Below are positions 46,781 through 54,447 of a stretch of 61,519 bases of DNA, one piece after another; position 1 is the first letter of the stretch; every line of letters begins with the position of its first letter. The DNA lies in IMG/VR virus record IMGVR_UViG_3300032213_001563, positions 1 through 61,519 of that record. One strand, given 5' to 3'. The translations under genes and the position numbers were made by a program. Source of the DNA: a virus. The notes under the pieces are model-generated. The model was not told the origin of the DNA, searched no databases, and saw only the letters and a program-made list of their open reading frames with translations.

Positions 46781-48550
46781 TTACACGAATCTGCGAGCGC
46801 GCCCCGCGACGTCAAGCCTGTTTAGCGCCTTCTTCAATGATGAGACTTGACGGCCCCGGCTTGACACATTGCGCGTAGCTGGCTTCTCGACAGAAGAGAA
46901 CCCAAGTCTTGACCTACAGAGGTCAACAAGAATGAAAGCCGCATCGGCTAAGTCAGGGCTGAAGCCTACACGGTCCTTCATGTCAACCTTACTCTCTGCT
47001 CGGAGGAGAAGCTTCCCTGCCCCTTTGACAGTCTGGTATCTACGAGATGTCATTTCTCGGATCGTTGAAGCATCAAGGCCGCTTATCTGCTTAGCTCTCA
47101 GCAACTCCTTGCCAGCAAACCAAAGCTCTGACACACGATCGGCATATCTTTCATAGGAAGGTGAGCGGTCAGAAGAAGAAACCGGAGTATCGGATGCCCT
47201 GCCGCTGAAGTTGACTCGGAGGAAGTCAGGCCCCCACAATACCGCTAGCACGTCAGCGAATGGGGCACCACCACCCGTGGCATCGAGTGCAAAGTTACGC
47301 AGGGTCACTCCTCTCTTGACGCATTCATCTCGAACCTGACGGCAGATCTGGTGGGTGCGTGGGTCCGTCTTGTTAGTCGCGTCCTCAGCAATGAGGAGAA
47401 CCTCGTCAAGGAAGAGATGCCGTGCCCCGCCGATAGTCTTACCTACCGTCCCGAATCGTAATACGCACCGGTCCCCGCCAGCCGTAAAGGCTACGTCAAG
47501 CGCAGCTACCCGAGTCTTCCCAGCATCGGGAGCCCAGATAGGCTGTGAAGTTCCTCCGCCGCGTTCAATTTCAGTATCCGAGTAAATGCTATCCTCAGCA
47601 CCAAGCGGGCACCAGAACCCCTTGATCATTCGGTAATATGCGACGGACTTATCACCCAGCTTAGCAGCTTCATCCAAATCAGACTGCTTTGCTAGGAATG
47701 GGTACTTGGTGAAGCCTAACGTAATGTTAGGGCTACGCTCGGCATCAAACCGGATGAAGTGGCCATACTTAGTTTTCCAAGAGTAGTCTATCTCAGACAC
47801 GGAGGTCCACCCATCAAGAGGTTCGGAGAAGCGGCCATGCGGGTCGTAATGCGAGTTAGGGTTCCCAATCCCGACCATCTTGAAGTCTTCGTTTCGAGCT
47901 AGGTTAGAGAACGCAGTCGTCAAGATACTGTCGGCTAGCTCGGGCAACTCGTCAGCGATTAGTCGCAGGCGCGGGGCTTTGAAGCCCATGAACTTGTTTT
48001 GGGCGTCACGCTCTTTCTTGCGGTCAGAAGCTACAAGAGTTAGGCCAAACTTGTCGGACTGAATGCCCTCAGACTCGAAACGAATAACACCCTGCGAGGA
48101 GACCAACTTACCCGGCAGCCCTGGAACAGCCTGGAAGTAGTCTTCCACCGTGGACCAGATACGCTTACGAGAGTCCTTGAGGGAGGTAGAGGTATAGAGA
48201 ACCTGTGTCGCATGAGGTGCGCACAAAAATTCAATGAGGCCCCACACAGCGAAGAAGTCTGTCTTACCGGAACTAGCGCAGCCACCCACGGACAAGTATT
48301 TATGGCTGCAGATCGCTTCAAGCATCTCTTCTGCCCATGGATGCCAGATGAAATTTTTGCTCGAACCCGGATGATTCCACAAAAGATCAACCGCTTGGCG
48401 AAAATGATGGGCTGTGCCAGGAGACTCAGGCGCTCCTTCGCGATAGCAGAACAACTCAATGTCTAAGTCGCTGACTTCATCCCCCCAGATAAGCCCATAC
48501 TTCTCCCGTTCGGCTGGGACGGGCAGACTTTTTTTCTTGACTGTGGCCAT
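46781..48550 (-). CDS. terL: Terminase large subunit
   Basis: This 589-aa protein is the packaging motor. ATPase: Walker A GGCASSGKTD (89-98), Walker B LRLIADE (195-201), and a coupling-like segment FKMVGIGNPNS. RNase-H-like nuclease: AALDVAFTAGGD (D352), FALDATGGGAP and a late acidic site FSPDLADAAFILVD. Together these are the complete set for DNA translocation and cutting. It heads the late operon and starts 36 bp from the divergent integrase gene. It is 34 kb from the proposed small subunit. Confidence 0.9.
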   Translation of the reverse strand: MATVKKKSLPVPAEREKYGLIWGDEVSDLDIELFCYREGAPESPGTAHHFRQAVDLLWNHPGSSKNFIWHPWAEEMLEAICSHKYLSVGGCASSGKTDFFAVWGLIEFLCAPHATQVLYTSTSLKDSRKRIWSTVEDYFQAVPGLPGKLVSSQGVIRFESEGIQSDKFGLTLVASDRKKERDAQNKFMGFKAPRLRLIADELPELADSILTTAFSNLARNEDFKMVGIGNPNSHYDPHGRFSEPLDGWTSVSEIDYSWKTKYGHFIRFDAERSPNITLGFTKYPFLAKQSDLDEAAKLGDKSVAYYRMIKGFWCPLGAEDSIYSDTEIERGGGTSQPIWAPDAGKTRVAALDVAFTAGGDRCVLRFGTVGKTIGGARHLFLDEVLLIAEDATNKTDPRTHQICRQVRDECVKRGVTLRNFALDATGGGAPFADVLAVLWGPDFLRVNFSGRASDTPVSSSDRSPSYERYADRVSELWFAGKELLRAKQISGLDASTIREMTSRRYQTVKGAGKLLLRAESKVDMKDRVGFSPDLADAAFILVDLCRSRLGFSSVEKPATRNVSSRGRQVSSLKKALNRLDVAGRARRFV

Positions 48551-48586
48551 ACAAAGTTGTAATATACTACATTCACATGTTACCCC
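48537..48586 (+). promoter_or_regulatory. Divergent promoter region between terminase and integrase
   Basis: On the plus strand TTGACT (48537-48542), 17 bp, then TAATAT (48560-48565) gives a fair sigma-70-like promoter for the integrase and replication genes; its -35 lies inside the first codons of the terminase gene. On the minus strand the same AT-rich 36-bp spacer offers TATATT for the late operon. Both directions therefore share one small region, so their use is probably mutually exclusive. Confidence 0.5.
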
Positions 48587-49459
48587 ATGAAAAAAACTAA
48601 GTCAACAAAGCCAGCCACTGTGTCCGAAGTAGCCAAAGCGTTTATCAAAAGTCGCCGCTTCGAGGGGATGTCCCAAGCCTACATCAGAGCAGTGAAAATT
48701 TATATGAAGATTTTCATCGACTACTTTGGCGAAACTCCGCTGATAGAAGTTACCCCGGAGAAAGCGATGGCATCAGCGTTCCGACACTGGAGCCCTACAA
48801 CAAGAGATAACTATATCCGCATCCTGAAGACCTTTGCTTCATGGGCGCGTGATAACGACTTCATCCCTTATGACCGGCGGACGTTTGCCGAGCGGATCAA
48901 GAAAGTAAAGATCATCCTAGATGAGCCTGAGTTCTTCACGACCGAAGAAATGCGCCGCCTGCTGTCAGTGGCTAGCATGCTTGTAGGCGGAGACGAAGAG
49001 TTCCTAATTCCCGTCCTCGTTTTAGGCGGGTTTGTTGGTATGCGCGCCAGCGAGATATGCCGAGTTAGGTGGGAGGACATCGACCTTGCCCACAAAGCAA
49101 TAAGGCTCGGGCCAAGGGTCACAAAGACCGGTCGCAGGCGCATAGCCATCATACCCGATAACGCGGTAGCGTGGCTAAAACACGTAGAGAAAAAGATCGG
49201 ATTCGTCGTCCCCCAGCATATTGTTCAGAACCTGAACCGGTACACAGGAATGATGGCAACGGAATCAGGGGTGGAATGGAAGAACAACGCGCTGCGCCAC
49301 TCCTATGTGACCTATGCTATGGCCCAGGAGCGTGATGCCTGGAAAGTATCTGAGCAAGTGGGCAACTCTCCGCGAGTTCTGCAAGCCCATTACAAAGGAC
49401 TTGTGCTGGCATCGGATGCAGTAGAGTGGTTTAATATCACACCCGATAACACACTATGA
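48587..49459 (+). CDS. int: Tyrosine recombinase integrase
   Basis: This 290-aa protein has an N-terminal SAM-like DNA-binding domain (about 10-95) followed by the catalytic domain: R153 in GGFVGMRASEICRV, K180 in VTKTGRRR, R237-H238 in NNALRHSYVTYAM and Y269 in LQAHYKGLV. The first His of the HxxR box is Asn (N234) and the usual second His/Trp is Asn (N260). The ending AHYKGLVLASDAVEWFNITP is the style I associate with Verrucomicrobiota and Planctomycetota integrases. It would insert the phage into the host chromosome, indicating a temperate lifestyle. No excisionase or attP is identified with confidence. Confidence 0.85.
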   Translation: MKKTKSTKPATVSEVAKAFIKSRRFEGMSQAYIRAVKIYMKIFIDYFGETPLIEVTPEKAMASAFRHWSPTTRDNYIRILKTFASWARDNDFIPYDRRTFAERIKKVKIILDEPEFFTTEEMRRLLSVASMLVGGDEEFLIPVLVLGGFVGMRASEICRVRWEDIDLAHKAIRLGPRVTKTGRRRIAIIPDNAVAWLKHVEKKIGFVVPQHIVQNLNRYTGMMATESGVEWKNNALRHSYVTYAMAQERDAWKVSEQVGNSPRVLQAHYKGLVLASDAVEWFNITPDNTL

Positions 49460-49935
49460 AGAGAAACCTAATAGCAATCGACCCTGGACTGAGTGGCGGA
49501 ATCATCATCGGTAGCGAAGATGAGCTAACCCCACGAGGCATCGGGGCTATGCCAGCCACAGAGGCTGACGTCGTAGAGATCCTCCGTGAAGCCGTCGTGG
49601 GCTCAGAAGACACTCCAGTCCTAGTTGTAGAGAAGCTTCCTCTCTTCGTGTCAGTCCCAGGTGGTCGCGTAAGCGGAGCCAGCATGGCCAAGCTACACCG
49701 TAACGCAGGTCTCATCACAGGTGCTGCCCTTGCGCTATGTATCCGCATCATCGAAGTTGATCCTCATTCATGGCAGAAACACTTCCGGCTTGGAACAAAG
49801 AAGTCCGCTGGAGGCTACACTGCCTGGAAAAACGTCCTCAAAGGGGAAGCACAGAAACGCTTTCCATCCGTCAAAGTAACCCATGCAATATCCGACGCAC
49901 TCCTGATCTGGGAGTTCGCTAAGACCCTCAAATGA
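49456..49935 (+). CDS. RuvC-like Holliday junction resolvase
   Basis: This 159-aa protein has the RNase H fold of RuvC: LIAIDPGLSGGI (D9), LVVEKLPLFV (E59) and HAISDALLIWEF (D147) supply the metal-binding acids. PHSWQKHFRLG is the conserved segment seen in phage RuvC-like proteins. It cuts branched DNA made during replication and recombination, clearing the genome for packaging. The start overlaps the integrase stop by 4 nt and its stop overlaps the helicase-nuclease start. Confidence 0.8.
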   Translation: MKRNLIAIDPGLSGGIIIGSEDELTPRGIGAMPATEADVVEILREAVVGSEDTPVLVVEKLPLFVSVPGGRVSGASMAKLHRNAGLITGAALALCIRIIEVDPHSWQKHFRLGTKKSAGGYTAWKNVLKGEAQKRFPSVKVTHAISDALLIWEFAKTLK

Positions 49936-52622
49936 AAGCCCCGTATCCTCAGCAGGATGAGCACATCAACGCGCTCGTCAACATCATCAACACGTACCGA
50001 GCGGCGCTTGACTCCTCAAAGACAGGCACAGGCAAGACCCTATGCGCCGCTGAAGTAGCTAAGCGATTGGGGTTCAACGTCTTTGTTGTCGCTCCGAAGG
50101 CTACTCTGGTAAACTGGTCCCGCGTTCTCAAAGAACAGGGAGCTGGTGTTGTAGGCATCATCAATTACGAGAAGCTCCGCATGGGGAAGACGGGTTTCGG
50201 GGGGTGGAAAAAAGGTGCCTTTTATTTCAACTTGCCCCCGAAGACATTGATCGTGTTTGACGAGGTCCACGTCTGCAAGGGTCACTATACTCAAAATGCC
50301 AAGGTGCTCATAGGCGCAGCCTCATTCCATACGCTAATGCTCAGCGCAACGGCGTGTGAAAACCCCGTGGAGATGCGGGCGTTAGGGTATCTACTTGGGC
50401 TACACACCCTCAAGGATTTCTATGGATGGGCTATCCGGTTCGGAGCTACCCCGAACGCATGGGGCGCGCTAGAGTTTGTCAAAAAGGCTGGCAGCGATGC
50501 TCACCTCGATCGACTCCGTCGCCTTGTGTATCCTATCCATGGTCACATGCTGACGCGAGAGGACCTGTCCGAGTTCTTCCCCAACGGCCAAATCATCTAT
50601 GACCCTATTTCCTTCGGCAGCTCGACAGAGATTACCAAGCTACTAGATGAGTGTAGTGAAGAGCTCCAAGTAATCATTGACAAAGAGATAGAGGAAAAGC
50701 TCACGCTCAAAGGCAACCCTGCTGAAGCGATGGTAAAAGTAACCAGAGCTCGCCAGAAAGTCGAAATATTAAAGATGCCGGAAATTCGGCTGATGGTGAA
50801 AGACCGGCTAGAAGAAGGCAAGTCCGTTGCTGTCTTTCTCAACTATAACCAGAGCGTCAAGTATCTGTGCGACTTGCTAGAGTCGGACGGCATAACAGCA
50901 GGAAAGATCTGGGGCGAAGAACCTAGAACAGCTAAGCGACAACAAGTCGTCGATGCTTTCCAGCAAGACGAAATCCATGTCCTCATCTGCAACATTGCTG
51001 CAGGCGGGACCGGAGTGAACCTCCACCATACTGACACAGCAGTTCGCCCGCGAGAGTCTCTCATATCACCGTGCTATAACGCAAAGGTGATGGAGCAGGT
51101 CTTCGGACGCATCGACCGTGCCGGTGCTAAGTCTGATCCAATCAACCGCGTCCTCGTGGCTGCTGGATCTGTTGAAGAAAAAGTTATGCAATCTGTGCAA
51201 ATCAAGATTGACAACATGAGCAGGCTACACAAAAAGTCGTTTATTACAACTATGCCAAGGACACCAACCTACCCCGCACCTACAACAGAAAGTGCTATCG
51301 AAGTCGATGCTACCGTCATCGAGACAGCCCCAAAAGCTGAAACGCCCGTCCCCGCAGCAGCGGAGAAACCCCAGAAAGTAGAGCGCAAACGCAAGGCCAA
51401 AAAAGAAGAGGCTCCTGCTGCAGCGCCAGAACCTGCGCCAGCTCCGGTTATCGCTGAAACACCAGCAGTCGTAACCCCAGCCACAGGGGAAGACGCTGTG
51501 AAGAAGAGCGGAGAACGCGGCCACGCTAGTTTCTCCCCGTCGCAACTTGATAGTTTGTCGATCTGCCCTGGCTACAAAGGCGGGACATCGAGCCCGACGG
51601 CGATGAAAGCTGCTGAGCAAGGCACACGTTGTCATGCAGCTTGCGAGACCGGAGACCTAACAGGACTCACCGAGGAAGAGCGGATGCTCGTAGAGATGGC
51701 TGTTGGGTATGAAGCCGACGTCGCTGTAGGAGCTATCGAGGTCAAACGTGAAATCTGCGTGGAAGTGTTCGACCAATGGGGCTTCCTTGACACGTTGATT
51801 ATCAAGCCCGACGGCAAAGCCGACATCGTTGACTTCAAGTTCGGCGTCATGCCTGTCCGTGATGCCGAGTTCAACATCCAAATGAAGGCTTACACCTACG
51901 GTGTCTGGGTCATGTTCCCAAGCATCAAGGAGATTACCGTTCACCTTGTTCAGCCTAAACTTGATACGATCACCTTCCATACGTGGGATCGCGATCGTGA
52001 TATGGAAAACATCGGAACAGAGATCAAACAGGTCATCGAACGCGCTAAGCTGGCGAGGGCTGATTTCTTCTCTCCAGACGTCGAAAAACTCTTTACGCCG
52101 CTCTGTGAAGCCTGTGATTTCTGCGGAAATCGCGCACGCTGCCGACCTCTTTCCAGGAAAGTCATCAAGATTTCTTCAAAATACGACCCTGTATTCGGAG
52201 TTCTTGACGACCCAATGATGCGCCCAGGCGAGATTCGTGACCCAAAAACATTGGGATTGCTGCTCCGCGCAGCCAAGATCGCAGCGAAATGGGCAGAAGA
52301 TGTCCAGACGTCAGCACTCGAACAAGCTCTCACAGAGGGCATCGTCCCAGAAGACTTCCGCCTCGTCGAAGTCAATAAGCCACGCCGGGTAAGTAACCCG
52401 CTTTTGGCCTACGAGGCACTCAAAGACAAGATCGCATGGGAAGACATGCTGGCTTGTGCTACCGGTGTAAGCATCGGTAAGCTAGAAGAAATTTTCACCG
52501 AATCTGCTCCTCGGGGCGAGAAGGCGAAATACAAGGCTCTGCTCACGGATCGTCTCCAAGATGCCGGAGCCTTGGTGTCCGAAGGAACCTATCACAAACT
52601 AGATCCCATTCGGACTAAGTAA
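49932..52622 (+). CDS. SNF2-type helicase fused to a Cas4/RecB-like nuclease
   Basis: This 896-aa protein has three parts. (1) SF2/SNF2 helicase, about 1-435: SKTGTGKT (29-36), VFDEVH (108-113), LSAT (137-140), VFGRIDRAGAK (390-400). (2) Ala/Pro/Lys linker, about 440-530. (3) Nuclease of the PD-(D/E)xK, DUF2800/Cas4 type: SQLDSLSICPGY (C545), CHAACE (H568), GFLD (D620), IVDFKFG (D634, K636), QMKAY (Q650), and CDFCGNRARC (C728, C731, C737), which with C545 forms a likely Fe-S cluster. In many phages the two halves are separate genes of one replication module. It should process DNA ends or forks. Confidence 0.85.
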   Translation: MKAPYPQQDEHINALVNIINTYRAALDSSKTGTGKTLCAAEVAKRLGFNVFVVAPKATLVNWSRVLKEQGAGVVGIINYEKLRMGKTGFGGWKKGAFYFNLPPKTLIVFDEVHVCKGHYTQNAKVLIGAASFHTLMLSATACENPVEMRALGYLLGLHTLKDFYGWAIRFGATPNAWGALEFVKKAGSDAHLDRLRRLVYPIHGHMLTREDLSEFFPNGQIIYDPISFGSSTEITKLLDECSEELQVIIDKEIEEKLTLKGNPAEAMVKVTRARQKVEILKMPEIRLMVKDRLEEGKSVAVFLNYNQSVKYLCDLLESDGITAGKIWGEEPRTAKRQQVVDAFQQDEIHVLICNIAAGGTGVNLHHTDTAVRPRESLISPCYNAKVMEQVFGRIDRAGAKSDPINRVLVAAGSVEEKVMQSVQIKIDNMSRLHKKSFITTMPRTPTYPAPTTESAIEVDATVIETAPKAETPVPAAAEKPQKVERKRKAKKEEAPAAAPEPAPAPVIAETPAVVTPATGEDAVKKSGERGHASFSPSQLDSLSICPGYKGGTSSPTAMKAAEQGTRCHAACETGDLTGLTEEERMLVEMAVGYEADVAVGAIEVKREICVEVFDQWGFLDTLIIKPDGKADIVDFKFGVMPVRDAEFNIQMKAYTYGVWVMFPSIKEITVHLVQPKLDTITFHTWDRDRDMENIGTEIKQVIERAKLARADFFSPDVEKLFTPLCEACDFCGNRARCRPLSRKVIKISSKYDPVFGVLDDPMMRPGEIRDPKTLGLLLRAAKIAAKWAEDVQTSALEQALTEGIVPEDFRLVEVNKPRRVSNPLLAYEALKDKIAWEDMLACATGVSIGKLEEIFTESAPRGEKAKYKALLTDRLQDAGALVSEGTYHKLDPIRTK

Positions 52623-52663
52623 GGAAACCAACGAAACTACAGAAACTACAGAAACTAAATACT

Positions 52664-53470
52664 ATGGCTAGCATCTCATTCAATCGTCGCCCAGCTACAC
52701 CCACGTCGGCTGAAAGCACACCGGAAGTCGTCGAACGCTACGAGTCAACTCGTGACGTTCCAGTCGCCGGAGCTCCAGTCCGCACGGAAACACCAGCAGT
52801 CGTAGCCCCAGCTACGCTCAGCACCAGTGTTGCCGCTGCTTCTGACACGGACGTCCAGGGCGACGTCAACCTCTCCGACCTTCGTCTTCCAAGGCTCAAT
52901 CTCGTGCAGCGCACGGGAGACCTCCCAGACAAGTTCGGCTTCGGCGAGTTCGTCCTCAACAAGACCTGCCTGATCCCACGGCCCCTAGAGTTCATCGCTC
53001 TGAGCCTCAAGAAGCAGTTCCAAGAGAAGCGCCCTTACGGCGACACAGAACGCGGGGCTGTCTATGACAGTGCTGAAGAAGTCAGGGCTGCAGGTGGCTC
53101 GATCGGCTTTGGAGACTACCAATTCTCCGAGCTGGCGCACATCTTCATGCTCATCAAGAAAGACGCTTCCATCGACACGATGGAAGACGCTGATGCAGTG
53201 CGTGACTTGTTCATGTATGAAATCGCCGGAGATCTTTGGGCTCCAGTGATTTACAGCGTGGGCCGCAGCGCCTACACCAGTCTGGGTAAAGCACTCTTGA
53301 CAGCACGCCAATTCACGCTGCGCAAAGGTCTTTACACCGGCAAGTGGAGTCTGACGTCATCCGTCAACAAAGGCGCGAAGGGAAGCTGGGTAACTCCAAT
53401 CCCGACATTCCGTGGACGCCTTTCTGACGCTGACGCAGAGATCGCCAACGCTATCCGCAGAGGCGAATAA
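52664..53470 (+). CDS. Candidate ssDNA-binding or recombination-associated protein
   Basis: In this 268-aa protein a Thr/Ala/Pro-rich N-terminal tail (1-65) precedes a domain starting LRLPRLNLVQRTGDLPDKFG and FGEFVLNKTCLIPRPLEFIA, ending with an aromatic/basic stretch (ARQFTLRKGLYTGKWSLTSS). Phage replication modules with a DUF2800 nuclease, PolA and VapE normally carry an ssDNA-binding protein (DUF2815) at this place, so this gene may fill that role with a different sequence. I cannot confirm the fold. Its leader has GAAACTACA repeated three times. Confidence 0.45.
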   Translation: MASISFNRRPATPTSAESTPEVVERYESTRDVPVAGAPVRTETPAVVAPATLSTSVAAASDTDVQGDVNLSDLRLPRLNLVQRTGDLPDKFGFGEFVLNKTCLIPRPLEFIALSLKKQFQEKRPYGDTERGAVYDSAEEVRAAGGSIGFGDYQFSELAHIFMLIKKDASIDTMEDADAVRDLFMYEIAGDLWAPVIYSVGRSAYTSLGKALLTARQFTLRKGLYTGKWSLTSSVNKGAKGSWVTPIPTFRGRLSDADAEIANAIRRGE

Positions 53471-53484
53471 CCCCAAACCAATCC

Positions 53485-53514
53485 GGCTCCCTCTGTAACA
53501 ATGCGGAGGGAGCC
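53485..53514 (+). promoter_or_regulatory. Intercistronic hairpin before the gene at 53544
   Basis: Perfect 9-bp stem, GGCTCCCTC with GAGGGAGCC, 12-nt loop. It starts 14 nt after one stop and ends 29 nt before the next ATG, with no T-run. The placement matches the CTTAGAACC palindromes of the left arm although the sequence is unrelated. Confidence 0.65.
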
Positions 53515-53543
53515 AAACCCAAAAACGAAAAGAGAACCTAGTT

Positions 53544-53966
53544 ATGACACCCGATACCGAAACACCGACACCAGAAAATGAAACCGCCGCCTCCATCCCG
53601 CAAGAGCTGTTCCAAGCACCAGTAAATCTGCCCGATGGCAGCTCTGTTACAGTAGTCCTTACCCTCGACCCACTGGGTAACGTCTCATTCTTCCTCGACC
53701 GCAAAATCCAACAGGACCAATTCGGTCCAGCAGCTATCGTTGAGGTAGCCGCAAGACTATCCAAGCTCAACGACACCCTCATCAACTACATCAATGCCCG
53801 CATCGCCGAAGCCAGAGCGACCCTCGAAAAAGAAGAACAGCCCGAGCTCCCCCTCGATCAACAACCTGACGAGCTTTCTTCGGACGCTACCCCCTGCGAA
53901 ACCGGGACCTGTTGTGGTGGATGTGAGCCTAGTGAAGTCGCTGCACACGCTAGCGAGCCGCAATAA
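53544..53966 (+). CDS. Hypothetical protein with Cys-rich tail, 140 aa
   Basis: A Pro/Thr/Glu-rich start is followed by a beta-like segment (LPDGSSVTVVLTLDPLGNVS), a helix (AAIVEVAARLSKLNDTLINY) and a C-terminal acidic tail with CETGTCCGGCEP, four or five cysteines that may bind metal. No family is recognised. It sits inside the replication module between the ssDNA-binding candidate and the dNTP hydrolase, so a replication or nucleotide role is likely but unproven. Confidence 0.55.
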   Translation: MTPDTETPTPENETAASIPQELFQAPVNLPDGSSVTVVLTLDPLGNVSFFLDRKIQQDQFGPAAIVEVAARLSKLNDTLINYINARIAEARATLEKEEQPELPLDQQPDELSSDATPCETGTCCGGCEPSEVAAHASEPQ

Positions 53967-53987
53967 TATCTCGATCGCCATCCGCGT

Positions 53988-54377
53988 ATGTCCCCAGAAT
54001 CCATCGAAGGCAAAGCTATGGCGGTTGGAATGACCGACCCAAAAGGTGAGGCGGGTAAATTGAAGTGCCCGCTTCACTTGCTGCCTCCCCACGCGCTTAA
54101 CCAAACGGCATGGGTCCAGGCTCTAGGAGCCCGTAAATACGGCCACTGGAACTGGCGTCAGAACAAAGTAGAAGCAATGACCTATGTCGGAGCGATACTT
54201 CGTCACATGAACGCTTGGGCCTCCGGTGAGGACGACGATCCAGAATCTGGATACTCGCACCTCGCTCACATTGCGGCAGGATGTAACATCCTGATGGACG
54301 CATCTCACGTTGGGAACCTAGTTGACAACCGACCACACCGGTTGTTTCCAGCGACCCAGCAGCAAACAGGCGACTAA
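53988..54377 (+). CDS. dATP/dGTP pyrophosphohydrolase-like protein (MazZ/DUF5664 type)
   Basis: This 129-aa protein has the run HLLPPHALNQTAWVQALGAR, KYGHWNWRQN, ILRHMNAWASGEDDDPESG and HLAHIAAGCN, which fits the all-alpha MazG-like family annotated as dATP/dGTP diphosphohydrolase, to which MazZ of phages with 2-aminoadenine DNA belongs. The E/D residues of GEDDDPESG would hold magnesium. It would trim selected dNTPs or generate dNMPs for the phage. I find no PurZ or DatZ partner here, so unusual DNA bases are not implied. It is upstream of the phage DNA polymerase. Confidence 0.65.
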   Translation: MSPESIEGKAMAVGMTDPKGEAGKLKCPLHLLPPHALNQTAWVQALGARKYGHWNWRQNKVEAMTYVGAILRHMNAWASGEDDDPESGYSHLAHIAAGCNILMDASHVGNLVDNRPHRLFPATQQQTGD

Positions 54378-54404
54378 CCTCGCCTCCCCAAATGCAAAGA
54401 ATCC

Positions 54405-54429
54405 GGGCGGAAGGTGACTCCTTCCGCCC
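54405..54429 (+). promoter_or_regulatory. Intercistronic hairpin before the DNA polymerase gene
   Basis: Perfect 10-bp stem GGGCGGAAGG with CCTTCCGCCC, loop TGACT. It ends 18 nt before the ATG at 54448, followed by an A/C-rich leader and no T-run. It is the same layout as the other gene-leading hairpins. Confidence 0.7.
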
Positions 54430-54447
54430 TCAACATCAAAACACTAA

